Positions 25,301 to 38,216 of a stretch of 64,000 nucleotides of DNA are shown piece by piece. Location: the NCBI RefSeq assembly GCF_037975245.1, contig NC_092572.1:33763989-33827988 (forward strand), written 5' to 3'. The notes below the pieces were generated by a model that was given only the letters and a program-made list of their open reading frames with translations, made no database searches and was not told the origin of the DNA. Both the position numbers and the translations under genes were made by a program. Numbering within the stretch: the stretch's first letter is position 1; the number at the start of each line of letters is the position of its first letter. This DNA is from Apostichopus japonicus. Its lineage: Eukaryota > Echinodermata > Holothuroidea > Aspidochirotida > Stichopodidae.

Positions 25301-27935
25301 TACGGCTGTTTTATGGTTTACAAAAAGAGGAACACTTTCTTTTCATCACATATGTGTTAAGTAAGGCTTCTTAAGAAATAGTTCAGGTTAATTATGATAT
25401 CATTACACGACGTAATATGCAGGCTGATTGAAGGATTGTAAATGAAGCAGTAAACACTAACAATAAATTTGTGTCAGATAACACAAATGTATTTTATCCT
25501 GTATTATTAGTTCAAACAGTGTATTTCTTATCAGAAGGTGTACGGCCACAGCCACACGGTTACATAGGTTGATAATATTATCATAGGAGTTAACCTTACA
25601 TGGCTTGGCTATGGAAACAAAAAACATGTTACAAATAAACACAAAAGTACAATTTAAAGCGTCGTTAAACGTTAAATTATTTTCACCCATAACCTAACCA
25701 AACATGATCAGGTTAAACATCTTTCTGGTCACAGAAGCCTTTCACACCCATGCCGTTGCTGCCTCACCCTCGAAATGGATCAGCTAACTTTTTGTGTTAC
25801 AATTTCTTCTTGTTAAACAATGTTTCCCGCCAACTCACAAAAGAGGGGTACAAATATACTTCACATAGGTCAACATTGTTTTATTTTTGTTTATAGTAAG
25901 ACATTGAACCGAACGTAGCCCACTACTACAGGTAAATAATGCAACTTATAACCACACCAATACATTCATCCCTCCCCCTTCCATTCCCCTTCCTTCCACT
26001 TTACTCTTCCCGTGAATTATATGTGGTGCTACATATCTTAAATTACACACCAATAGTTGATCGTGACGTCATATATGCTAATGATTCCAAATTCCCAACA
26101 CCCACCCACTTCCCAACCAATCAACTAAATTTCACTTGTGCTTAACTTGAACTTAAGTTCGTGTTTTTCATTTACGTGTTGATTATCAGTGGGTGGTCTT
26201 ATTAAACACTGACGTAAAAATAAGATCAGCCAGTTTTCCAGTCAAATTTTATCGTTATTCAACCAAAAACTCCTAACGTCGTGCAAATAGACAGAGCCTT
26301 TCGTTTTGTCAATCTTGAACTTTGATGTGTGTTCTGTTTTATTTGTTAATTAATTTAATGATCATTATCAGTACTTTGACTAATAAAACACATACAAACT
26401 TAACTAGTAACAATCATTACCCTATCACTGAACTTTGTATCAATCTGATACTATCGTTTGCTTATAGAATGGACCGCTGCCATATGTCAGCTTGCGGTAT
26501 ACTATGAACTTCGATGCTAACGAGAAAGATATATACATATATCTCTTGCACTGCAGACCACAAAGTCGCACCATGAAGGATACAATAAGCCAATTACTCA
26601 GTCATAGAAATGAAACGATACATACATTAAGTTGTGAGACACTAAATATTCTGCTTGAATTACAGATAAAAACAAGTCTTTGGAGCAGCTAAACAGTTCT
26701 AAACAGATTCTAGTTTGGTTTGAATGACATCAAATGATATTCGAACTTACGAAACTGTAGGTTATAGATATAGTTTATACATACTATCTACCGGTTTCAC
26801 TTAATTTATGTCGAAGGTCATCTGAGGTCAGGCGGGACCAACACATGTTTCTAGACAAGATTGGGATTAACTTGAAGAGAAAGTTTAAATTTAAGGCTCG
26901 CAGAACGATAGCGACACTTTTTTCTTAATCTCAACCGCAACTTTACCTGCCTCACCTGTTTTACCGGAGAGTTACTGTATAGCCATAACCTTCTGTGTGA
27001 CAGGAAAAGAGTCAGAGGTTGACATAACAAGTTAGTACATAGACTACATGTTACACAGAGATAACACTATTGACAATATTTATCTGATTAGTTTTCTTTT
27101 ATTGCTTCCATTGACATTACAATATCAATAATTTCATTATACGATTCTCCGATATGAACTTATGATATATTAACATATAGATGGGATAAATTGATTGTAA
27201 ATGTATCACAATGATAGACTAGGATCGCCTCAAAGGGAACAAGTGTGTTTGGTTGCAAAATTTATATATTTGTACAAACATGCAGAATAAGGAAGATACC
27301 AAGTACAATAAAAAGGAAAGGAATAATTATTTCTTTGGGAATATCTAATATCATAAACAGATACTGCAACGCAATGATTTCTTCCATATTTATCTGTTAG
27401 TCGGTGTTGGTATAGTAAATGTACCTATATTCAGTTATGCGGGACGGGGGTTGAGTAATATTGGTAAACTTTATGGCTTCATAACATCTAATTTCGTTAA
27501 TGCAAATACGACAAAAAAACTGAATTACAATGAATAGATCATGGATATTCATTAATCATCAACCAGTCCCATTAATAAGAAGAAGCAAAATAATGATACA
27601 AGAAGAATGAAAGATATGTATGGAGAGCCGATCATCGCATTTAAGGTTAATGTTAAATATACAGGACATTATCTTCGTTACTATTATGTTAAAGTCTTAC
27701 TATAATACGTCAAAGTCACATGTTCCTATTGTCTTTAAAGCAACATCATTAGAGAACAAAATAATGGAACAAAAACTGGATTAAAAACAAAACATGTCAT
27801 TGTTATCAATTAGTGTCGTCTCTAAGACAATGTTTTAATATGATTTTGAGTAACACAATCAATGGTTTAACGGTAGACAGCCAGTCATTGTTATTATGAT
27901 AACATTTAACAATAAGGGGTTAATCAACGGTCTAG
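22303..27935. other. non-coding stretch, no recognised gene
   Basis: AT-rich. A frame at 24,781-24,915 (+) of 44 codons starts with ATG (MQTLLSLEGARTLYSQRNEN and onward) but contains the AGAGGGCGCTC motif often seen in dispersed repeats (inference), and it has no splice support. A short repeat of TTGATATTGTA units lies near 22,790-22,825. On the minus strand at 26,956-26,992 a good acceptor (CTTTTCCTGTCACACAG) and donor (CAG|GTGAGG) bracket 37 nt, a possible microexon too weak to call. Confidence 0.45.
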
Positions 27936-28158
27936 CGTGCGTTACTCACAGGATTTATGCACGATCGGGGAATAATGCAAGCGATGCACGAGGGCGGAGC
28001 CCGAGTGCATCCAGCGATAGCATTAACACCCGGAGTTCATTCATACACTACCATTTGTGTGGGGGAAAAATCATAAAACAAAACATTTTTGGTTACATAT
28101 AACCAAAGATTTATTAAAGTGATGCCCCGTAATTTAACCGTGCGTTACTCACAGGATT
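27936..28158. repeat. 183-bp insert flanked by perfect 20-bp direct repeats
   Basis: The 20-bp sequence starting CGTGCGTTACTCACAG occurs at 27,936-27,955 and again at 28,139-28,158. The interval contains a palindromic stretch (GCACGAGGGCGGAGCCCGAGTGC region). The layout resembles a small retroposed element with a long target-site duplication, but no tail or promoter boxes were seen. Confidence 0.5.
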
Positions 28159-28820
28159 AACCACGGTCAGCTGACCTGAATGGACCAATAGGATTTAGGA
28201 ATCTTTACTAAGTATGAATGAATATTCTTTTAATATTCACTATATTACGCGTGAGTAATATCAAAGATTGAATCATAAAATAGAAATAGGAGTAACGAAA
28301 GGAAGCAACTAAATCTTAAAAGAAAGTAAAATTAATAAATGGATGAAGTAGAATGCAATCTTATAATGAATTACTAAATATAACAATAATTAGAGTAAGT
28401 ATTAGATGCAGTCTTAGAAATGTTATAAATCGAAGGAAAATATTGGCATCAAAAGAAATAAAAAGAACATCTGAAATAAAAGGAAGCCAGTAGAATCATT
28501 TATCAATGAAAGAATAACATGAAGAGTATATACAATACAATACAGAGCCGATCTTTGTATTTAAGGATTACTTGATATATACATAATATTATCAGCTTCA
28601 CTACGACGAAATTATGTAATGCTAAAAGAATAACTTGTTAAAGTTCTGCTCATATACCTTATTAAAGTAGACTGTTAATGAAGCAATTAATGAAGACAAA
28701 TGTAAAATTTCAAAACTTATTCAAATCTACGAGTTTTGTATCTTTACAAATATGCAAGAAAATCTTCAAACTTAAAATAATTTTTTGTCAAATGCGTACG
28801 TGACCTAATGTGACTTGCTC

Positions 28821-29195
28821 ATCGATAGCTTACCTATCACATAATATTCAAATGATCAATAGCTTACCTATCACATAATATTAATATGATTGATAGCTTA
28901 CCTATCATATCATATTCAAATGATCGATAGTTTACCTATCACATCATATTAAAATGATCGATAGCTTACCTATCATATAATATTAAAATGATCAATAGCT
29001 TACCTATCATGTAATATTAAAATGATCAATAGCTTACCTATCACATAATATTAAAATGATCAATAGCTTACCTATCACATAATATCACAATGAGCGATAG
29101 TTTACCTATCATGTAATATTAAAATGAGCGATAGTTTACCTATCACATAGTATTAAAATGATCGATATCTTACCTATCACATAATATTAAAATAA
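28821..29195. repeat. 34-bp satellite, 11 copies
   Basis: Each unit is close to GATAGCTTACCTATCACATA ATATTAAAATGATC. GATAG and CTATC form a 5-bp stem around CTTAC in most copies. Copies differ by a few substitutions. Confidence 0.95.
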
Positions 29196-29559
29196 TCGTT
29201 GCTTTGATTCCCCTTTAGTCTCACAAACAAGTTGAAACTTTAAAAGATGCAGTAAACTAAAACACTTTAAGGAAAAATTGAAATGAAAAGTGAAACACAG
29301 AGAGCATACCATTGCATATAAGGCTTACTTAATGTACAGAACATTATCAGCATTTATTATCATAATCAATCTTGTTAAATTATGTAAGCTCACGTGATCA
29401 TATTGTCTTAAAAAGCTGAGGCTTTACTTAGGACTATAATAACAATGTAGGGTAAATGAAGCCGATAAAATATTAACAAGAGCCCAACGGTCATTATGGT
29501 TCCTTGGTATGTGAATATTAAAGTGTTTTATGCCATGACTCATATCATAATATTTATGC

Positions 29560-30320
29560 CTACATGTACCAGCTACTAACCAACAACTGTATTCCAAGTT
29601 TGGATACAATCAGATATACTTAAAGGTTGTAGAGTTCTTGCAATAAAAAATGTTGGCCCTTCCCGAAAATTGGGCCCAATAAAAGTTTGCCCTCAAATGG
29701 TCCCAAAAATATTGCGCCCACAAATTCGGGCCCAAAGAACTTGTCCCAAAATGCATTTGAGTTGAAAATGAAAGTTAAACCATGCCGGCAAAAAAATGGG
29801 CCCGGAATTATTGGGATCCAGATGGCCTACATGTAGCAGATATTAACCAACGTTTACCAAGTTTAGCTTCAACCCGACTGACGGTTGCGGTGTTGTTGCA
29901 ATGGAGAAAAAAATGTGGGCTCAGATGGTCCCAAAATATTGGGCCCCAAAAATTCAGGCCCAGAGAAGTTGCCTCAAAATGCATTTTAGTTGGAAATAAA
30001 ATTTGGTTCCACCAGCTCAAAAATGGGTCCGGAATTTTTGGGGGCACAGACATTAACCAGCAACTGTATACCAAGTTTGGCTGCAATCCGACTTCGGGTT
30101 GCGGAGTTATTGCAATGTAAAACTTTGTACGTTTGACCCCATAACCTTATTAATATTCATAAGGTCAGCGCTACAAAAATTGGGCACACCTTCTTACTAT
30201 AATACATCTACATAACAAGTATGACAAATATGCATCACTCCGTTGTTGAGTTATCACGGACTCAAGCAAGTGTCACAGACGCACACTTACACTTACACGC
30301 CATCACCATCGTATATTCCT
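29560..30320. repeat. diverged tandem copies of a GGGCCCAAA-rich dispersed repeat
   Basis: The phrase ACCAACAACTGTATTCCAAG and its variants recurs near 29,577, 29,845 and 30,055. Between the occurrences lie variants of AATTGGGCCCAA and of CGGGTTGCGGAGTTATTGCA. The right end contains the CACACTTACAC / ATCACCATCG part. The 112-codon frame over it follows the repeat and is not a gene. Confidence 0.7.
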
Positions 30321-31381
30321 TTGTCTTCGATAAGGAATCAAACTTGGTATGCACTAAACTATGTGTATTTACAATTAATGGGTATTGTCATCATCACATA
30401 CCCTAAAGCAAAGTTGGGATCCTTTCTAATCCAAAGTCAAACTAAGGAAGTAAAAACATAAGAAAAATGGAACATTTTGCCGTCAGTGTGCAACTAAGAC
30501 ATCACACTTGTTTGCTTCAAGTTCACTTTTGGTACAATCTGTTACAATCTCAGCTATCGATATCTCCAAAACGTAGCAAAATTTAAGAGTAAGCAAAAAT
30601 GAAAAATAAGGATATGATATCCATTAAAAGCCCTAAAAATAATAGGAACCTCTATCTCATTAATTTCTTGTTATCTTACCTGGAGAGATTAAACTAATTG
30701 CGCATGATCAAAGCATCCTTAACTTGACTGTTACTAATGAAATGTTAGTGTTAACAACTAATAGAAACTTTATTATGTTTCTTTGTCTGTGAACTATTTT
30801 GAGCGTTCATGTTATATTCTTCGTGCGCTGATGTGACCAGTCAATACATCAAATAGGATATGACGTAAAGTTGATAACAATAAACTTAATTATTAAGATG
30901 ATGATTTGAAACGGACAGATTATAAATCAATAAAAAAAAATTATAACGCAAAAATTAAAATAATAATTAAAGAATACAATGAAAAGTATTGATCGATTAA
31001 GTTAAGTCTCAGTTACTTACCATACAGAATATACATTTGTTATTTCAATCATATGATATGACGTCACAGTCATGTCATCTAATTGTCTTCAAGTTAAGAA
31101 CGATCATACATTGGAACCGACAAACATGAAGAAATGCTGACTTAGAAAAAAAAAAACATATCACAGATATTAAATTAATATCACCTCTAAGTTCTTGTAG
31201 TTCAATTAAATAACACAAAGGTATTGTAGATAACCAGTGAATGTCATTTAGTCTTTGCATTGACACAATTAAGGTGACTCAACTCTTGTTAGACATTACG
31301 TAACCGAAACGTCACAGTTTAAATCAAAATGTAGTAAAAGGATGAACAAAGATAACGTGTAATCATTCACTCCTAGTTACC
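30321..31381. other. non-coding, possible splice donors only
   Basis: AT-rich. Good minus-strand donor sequences occur at 30,676 (CAG|GTAAGA) and 31,018 (ATG|GTAAGT). The stretch before the second is open in one frame (LDDMTVTSYHMIEITNVYSV) but lacks a strong acceptor. No gene can be called. Confidence 0.4.
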
Positions 31382-32470
31382 GAGTGTATGTGGATACATA
31401 CATTATGTACAGATTTAAACCAAAGCATTCCAAACACGCTGCGTCAAAATAGTATAGAAATATTAACAGAATCAGGCTTGTAATTAATTTTCTGAGTAGT
31501 AAGGTGTTTGTCGGGGGGGGGGTGTTGGAAGGTGGAGACAGGGGTCTGGAATTGGGATGAATCATAACATTACATAAAATTGGACCAATAAAGGATGTTA
31601 TACCCTGCATACGAGAAGTGCATGGAACAACCTTTTCTCTTTACTTCCGCAATTAACGAAGACTTTGTAACATATTGGGGTGTAAAATACTGTACATAAC
31701 CATTTAATTCCCATTCTACAGATTAGCGTTTTGGTGTTGGTGCAAATGAATACAATAACATCTACTTGATCACCAATGTGGTGGATCAGTCATCTAACAC
31801 TTCCAACACCCCTGCCCCCCCCCCCCCGCCCGCCCGCCCCTCCACATACACACAGAGAGTAAGATAGGAATTGGGCTCTCTTTCTTCCCTTTCTCAATAG
31901 TTGACATCCAAGAGATAAATAGTCTCCTATACTGAGTGTATGTGGATACATTATGTACAGATTTAAACCAAAGCATTCCAAACACGCTGCGTCAAAATAG
32001 TATAGAAATATTAACAGAATCAGGCTTGTAATTAATTTTCTGAGTAGTAAGGTGTTTGTCGGGGGGGGGGGGTGTTGGAAGGTGGAGACAGGGGTCTGGA
32101 ATTGGGAGGAATCATAACATTACATAAAATTGGACCAATAAAGGATGTTATACCCTGCACACGAGAAGTGCGTGGAACAACCTTTTCTCTTTACTTCCGC
32201 AATTAACGAAGACTTTGTAACATATTGGGGTGTAAAATACTGTACATAACCATTTAATTCCCATTCTACAGATTAGCGTTTTGGTGGTGGTGCAAATGAA
32301 TACAAGAACATCTACTTGATCACCAATGTGGTGGGTCAGTCATCTAACACCTCTAACACCCCCCCCCCCCCGCCCCTCCACAAACACACAAAGAGTAAGA
32401 TAGGGAGTGTGCTCTCTTTCTTCCCTTTCTCAATAGTTGACATCCACGAGATAAATAGTTTCCTATACTA
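31382..32470. repeat. about 540-bp tandem duplication
   Basis: Segment 31,382-31,930 is repeated at 31,932-32,470 with few substitutions. The offset is 548 bp at the start and 536 bp at the end, owing to homopolymer (G and C run) length changes. Each copy contains a G-run near its start and a C-run near its end. The small frames ending in similar peptides are copies of each other. Confidence 0.9.
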
Positions 32471-34672
32471 ATGACGTAGTAGGTGATGGATGACGTCATT
32501 AGTCGTTTATTTGGCTCTTAGTAATTTGAATTTGACCTGAAGAGCAAATGAATTGAGAGTTAGAAAAGAAAGTATATTTGGACAGTAATGTGGGTAATAA
32601 AACGTAAGATCTACCTGTTGTACACTTTACAATAAAATACTAAGTAGCCTGTATGACCATGTAAAGATATCGAATCTTTGTTTGGAGTTCTTTGTAGTAT
32701 TTGGAGTTATTTACAGTTTACAACGTTAACTCAGTCTCTTGATAGGATGGAGAAAATGTACTAGACACCCCATCCCCTTCTTCGAAAAAGAAAGAAAATG
32801 CTTGCAATAAATTCAAATTTATGCATATTATCTGAGGTTAAACCCGCCTAATAGGTGGGTAATATATCTTAATTAATAGTGGACGAGTCTTTCATAATTA
32901 CTCATTCTTTCTAACATGTAGGCTACTTCCCTGTCATCGTTTAGTTTTAAACTTCATAAAGCTGAATTCAAGAGAGAAAAATAGTAAATTTGTTAATTGT
33001 ATCTTAAACTTAGTTATCGGTGTGCACCATACTGTATCAGTTGGTGGTGTAGATGAGTCGCTGCCTCTCAATAGGAGATAGATAGTGGACAGTGTACTCA
33101 TAACAATCTTTAGCAGCACATACATCAGATTCAGAAATGGTCACAGGGTAACATTTATCTCCCCATTACCCACCCATCTAGTCTCCCGAACGACAGCAAT
33201 GTGACTAACAAAACCCAACAAATGACATTTTAACACTTTAGCGAACAAAACTGAGTAGTTGAATATATAGCATATTAAAGTATGACTTTAAGCACAACAT
33301 TAATGTTGTTATGTTGTAGACCACTGGCTTTCAATCTAGGCTGCTTTTACTATAACATTTTGTTTAATTTTGAGACATGTTACTTTAAACAGCTGAGTTC
33401 ATCAGTAAAGTTAACTGGACTACATAACATAATACGGAGACAGTTATATCAGTTCATCAAATACAACACAACACTCAATGGGATGAGAAGACTTGTATGG
33501 CCTCAAATAACATGTTAACATTGAAGTACACATTCGACATGGACAAATGTAGTTGAAAATCATCTAACTATGCTATGGTTTAAGAACGAAGTTACAAAAC
33601 TTGATTTTGTTGAGCTATTCAAATGTATAAATCACATTTTTAACATGAATAGTTAGGCCTGTACTAAGGGGCTGACGTCATCAGCAATGTAACATGAAAG
33701 GAGTATTCCAGACATTTATCTTACCAAACCAGAAAAGTTGAAAAAAATATTAACAACACGCCTTTTTAGATAATAACATTTAAAGACTGAAATTCCGCTT
33801 AAAGTAAGCCTTTAAAACGAAATGTAAATTGAACAGTTATCTTTCAAATTTCACTTCTTTATTGGATAAGTGTTTATTAATATTATTGTACAACCTTATC
33901 TCTCTACAATGAATGTAAAAGTTACAGTCTTCATCAAGTCACCATTCCATTGTCTTGAGAATATAGGCATTTGATGACGTTACAATCATACTAGACTAGT
34001 TGCATGTGTATTATACTGAAGCTTTATCTGGAACTGTTTGTAGTATTTGGGAGATATTAACAGTTTACAACCGAATCTCTTTATTAGATCCTTAATCACT
34101 GAAATTACTGCTATCAATTTGATGATTGAGTTAATGACGTCACAGTCCTGCTGATGAACATGCATTTTGCATTGAGCTGTAATATAAAGATAATAAAATG
34201 ATAAATATTAGGTTATATTGTATCATAATTAACGGGTCGAACAACGTGTACTACTTATTAGTAAAATAATGGGGAAGTGATATCTATAAGCAACCTCCTA
34301 CTCCGGCAAAAGCGCCAGCAGTACCATGAGCCAACCAGTAATTTAACCAACCAGCTAAACAAAACACCTCGACACGGGACACAAGCCAACGATGTTTCTG
34401 TTATTGGAAGGAACTTATCAATCATTTCCATACATTAATCAGGAATTTGCTATGTGAAGGAAAAATATGATAAAACCAATTATAGTTGAAGCAAATGATA
34501 TTAGTGACCAGATAAAATTAGATAATCACAGATATAGGAATACAAATTCGGGTGTTCGATGGAGATAAATTTTAATATATTAAGATTTTACAACTAAAAC
34601 TAGCAGACAATCACTGTTAACAAATACAATGTTAAATAATAAGGTAGAGAGTATTCAGCTGTATTGACTTAC
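32471..34672. other. intron-like sequence with diverged paralogous units
   Basis: Stretches such as TTTGTAGTATTTGGAG...ACAGTTTACAAC (32,680-32,740) and TTTGTAGTATTTGGGAG...ACAGTTTACAAC (34,037-34,080) show that parts of this region are old duplicates of each other. Each unit carries a TGACGTCA palindrome (32,491; 33,673; 34,135). No exon could be called with confidence. Confidence 0.4.
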
Positions 34673-34725
34673 AGTTAGTTGCGCCTTGCTCAGTTGAAAT
34701 TCGTCAAGCTCGACTGATAACTCCT
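34673..34725 (-). CDS. candidate microexon (53 nt)
   Basis: Minus strand: acceptor CTTTTGTTCAATCAG, 53 nt, donor ACT|GTAAGT. Only one frame is open, entered with two leading bases (AG) and reading ELSVELDEFQLSKAQLT. This needs an upstream exon ending in phase 1, as the candidate at 41,312-41,359 does. A neighbouring AG two bases later would allow phase 0. No family recognised. Confidence 0.35.
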
Positions 34726-37461
34726 CTGATTGAACAAAAGGAAAAATATAAGTAATGAATATGAATAAGATAATACAGAAACAAAGATGATGCAGTTTAT
34801 AGTTAAATGTTGTAAATATTCATCATATGCATCCATGTTAAAAGTGTTATTTCAGATAAATCGATTCATGTCACATTAAACTTTGCATGTTTTCAAATAC
34901 CTTGAAAATTGTTGTCCTGTTTATTATTATTAATTCTGTTTTTATTTTAGGACATCTAACGAGTTCGTCCTGCGAATATTTTAGTACTGAACATGATATA
35001 CACATGAATGCTAAATCCAAGAAACCATGGTCACTAATGATGTGGTCGCTTTGATTCCATGTTTGAAAGAACTGATTTGTAAAAGGTTGAATTCTATAGA
35101 AAAGTTTGACTGTTTGCTTGAAATATTTAAAATAAGTATATAAGTAACAAAATTGAAAAGTTTATGCCAACAATTATTGACTCAAGGATCTAATCCTCTT
35201 TTAATCTGTAAAAGTGATTGCTGTGTAAAACAGTATTACTGTACAAGAATCAGTTTACTTATCTCCACACCCCATCCTCTTCCCTGCTGGTAACCATCAA
35301 ATGACATATTCAGGGGATTTCCCCTTGATACCACAATGACTCAATCAATGCAACCCAATGTACTATCACACATTGGATGTTCCGTCCTGTTTATAAGCTG
35401 ATCCTGTCAAGTTGAGTAACCATTTTCAATTGAGCTACAGGGTTTAACATTCTCATCATTATGAAAGTTCGACAATTCCTTCAAACATTAATTTAATCGT
35501 TACAGAAACATATCCAGGTCATTCATCTCTCATTATGTGCTTTTCCAAAGAATTCACAAATGTAGGAGACAAATCAAACTGGACATTGACTCACGTGATT
35601 ATGCATTACAAAGATCAATAGTTGGTGAAGGGTGCAGCATTCTTAGGGTGTTAAAATGACCAGTATACTTCATTCTGAAGGTAAACTGAGTTTGATTCAT
35701 AAATGTGGTTTATTTATTTCCAGCTGGACCCACCCCTCTCCCTTCTTCCTCTAGAACTTTGAAACCAATTTGATTAAACTTTGTTTAAAGGTTAAGTACA
35801 ATGTTGGGTAGGCCGTGTCACTATCTGACGTTTATACTGTTGTTCCTGGAAATTTAATGACGTCACCATTCGTGACATATAACGGGATCGTTATTTTAGT
35901 TGGTTCTCTTGACCATTCTAGATCGGGTTGCTCTTATGTTTTGTTATGGCGAAACTTGTGTTATTTGTTAGCAACATTTGTTTTCAGTGGAGGAATATTA
36001 ACAGTTTAGGCGTTAATTTTATATGCGCATTATAGTGCGCAAGACAGAGTCTTGTTTGCTAGTGTTACCTTGTTCACGAAAACTATATAATTTAATTAAC
36101 GATAAATCATTCAGATTTTAGGTCTACGGTGATTTATAAACTATTCCCAATAACACAGGTTAGAAATGAACAGGGGGACGGGGGGGGGGTTGGCAGGCGG
36201 ACTCAGACCATTGTTCAGTGGGTCTGAAGCGTTGCCCTGTGAATGTTCCAACGGTCAAGTGCCCGCTTAATACCCATGGTCAGTGGTCTAGTTGGACCCG
36301 GAGGCATAGTGCCTACGAAGTCTAAACAACTCCTGATATCATGTTTTTTTTAATGTATTTTGTATGGCGTCCCGTGACCCCAATGCGAAAATATACACAA
36401 CTATGGTTGGAAATCACTGTTCCTCTCAAAATTATTCGCGATCATAATACACTGCCATCCCATTCCCACAGCATCCGGGCATCTGTGGTTACCATAGTAC
36501 CAATGTCTGGGAACTTGTTAGTTTGCAGCTACAAGGCATATAGTAACATCCAAAATAAGAAATTGTGAGCCAGATTACTTTTCTAAAAGTTTCTTTCTAG
36601 ATTGTTAGTTTCTCTGTACAGTATCAGTATAGCGATTCTAAATTAAAAAACGAAGGCAATGCGGACGTTCAAAGGGAAATATGGCAGCTGTATATGAAAA
36701 TATTGTTACATTTGTTAGCGGTTTAAAGACGTTTAATATGCGTTCATGGTGGTGGTGGTGGGGATGGGGGGGGGATGATATACATCTTCATCAAAGTTTG
36801 GATAACAAATAACGGATGAATCCTTCCTCCATCGGCCTTCAAACAATTGAACTACAAGCCGCTATTTTTCTGCCTTTCAACAGGAATACTTCATCACATC
36901 AACTCATCCATCTTCTGCATGGTGACTATACAACCAAATATTCGTTATTACCACTACGCCCAAACAATCATAGCTGTACGTGTAAGCTAACTAAACATTA
37001 ATAGGGCCTCAGTCATTTAGATATAACATGCCATGAAAACAGCTCTTGTGTTAATTCTAGAAAAGGAAGACATAGTTCGATGCAAAAAAAAAATAAGAAC
37101 ATTGTTTGTTAGCTGGACTAGTCAGGTGTCTTTACATATAATGAAACAAATTTAAATAAAAAGAAAGAAACAATAACCTTCTGATTTGGTGCTTGCGGAA
37201 GGAAGATTATTTAGGCCGCATCTAAACTTGGCACGGAGAACAGTGCTATCATCATTACGTGTTATAAACTTGTAACTGGCCTACCTAAATTCCCTGTTCC
37301 AGTTCCATACACGACAATTATAAATGATTCCCCCTGATGAGACACAAAGTATAATACTCCTTTGTCTTATTCTTTGTTCAACATTAATTAATACCTCTTT
37401 TTGTCTGTTATTAACATTATCGTTACTAATTAACAGGAACATGAATCTATGTTTCTCTTAC
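34726..37461. other. non-coding between candidate exons
   Basis: AT-rich intron-like sequence with C-rich patches near 35,270 and 35,735, a G-run at 36,178-36,189, a GGT microsatellite near 36,745-36,775 and a TGACGTCA at 35,858. No complete transposon or RNA gene recognised. Confidence 0.4.
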
Positions 37462-37497
37462 CTCTTCTCCTGGTAGATTGCCCCTTTTGTCACAGGC
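37462..37497 (-). CDS. candidate microexon (36 nt)
   Basis: This has the best splice signals of the set: acceptor TTTTTCTTTCTTTCAG and donor GAG|GTAAGAG on the minus strand, enclosing 36 nt. Phase 0 reads ACDKRGNLPGEE; one leading base reads PVTKGAIYQEK. Entry in phase 1 meets a TGA. It therefore cannot sit between the 41.3-kb and 34.7-kb candidates in their preferred phases, so at least one of these calls or joins is wrong, or the exon is alternative. Confidence 0.35.
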
Positions 37498-37760
37498 CTG
37501 AAAGAAAGAAAAATATAATATTCATGAGATTTTGAAAATGACTTTCAGGAAAATATAACATGGCGAAGCAAAAAATGTATAAGATAGAATGATATATCTT
37601 CACAAATATCACAATAAACTATTCCTGGCAGGTAAACCATATCTGTATTGAGCACACTAAAGTCAATGTAGGAGACAGACTCTTCACTGTAAGATGCACG
37701 GACTAAATAACAAGAATATAAACATTAGTTTTACTGGGAAGACATACTTAGTTTTAAACC

Positions 37761-37944
37761 CGTCATCAAACACTGAGTGACGTCATCAAACACTGAGTGA
37801 CGTCATCAAACACTGAGTGACGTCACCAAACACTGAGTGACGTCATCAAACACTGAGTGACGTCATCAAACACTGAGTGACGTCATCAAACACTGAGGAC
37901 GTCATCAAACACTGAGTGACGTCATCAAACACTGAGTGACGTCA
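37761..37944. repeat. 20-bp tandem array, 9 copies, with TGACGTCA at each junction
   Basis: Unit CGTCATCAAACACTGAGTGA. Eight of the junctions form the perfect palindrome TGACGTCA; copy 7 has lost a T and gives GGACGTCA. Copy 4 carries CACC for CATC. Confidence 0.97.
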
Positions 37945-38216
37945 AATGATGAACTTCTCACTGAGATGATCAGAAGGGTACAATGGACGACAAAGAAGAT
38001 GACGAGAGTAGGGAAAGAGGGCAGTATTCAAAGATAGAAACTCAGAAGATTGTTGTTGGATCGATGTAATGGCAAAAATAAAGCAAATTATTGAGTAGCC
38101 CCTCCCCTTCGTCTTAGATGTTTTGTTTCTATGGTATTGATGATCGTGAAGAGATATCCATGAAAGTTTGGGAAATGTAGTTGTATGATGAACACATAAA
38201 ATAAGAGACAAAAAGG

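Noticed and set aside
28821-29195. CRISPR-like array
   Set aside because: Regular 34-bp units without unique spacers in a eukaryotic genome; it is a satellite.
29782-30120. 112-codon frame as a gene
   Set aside because: It lies over diverged copies of a dispersed repeat and its sequence follows the repeat period.
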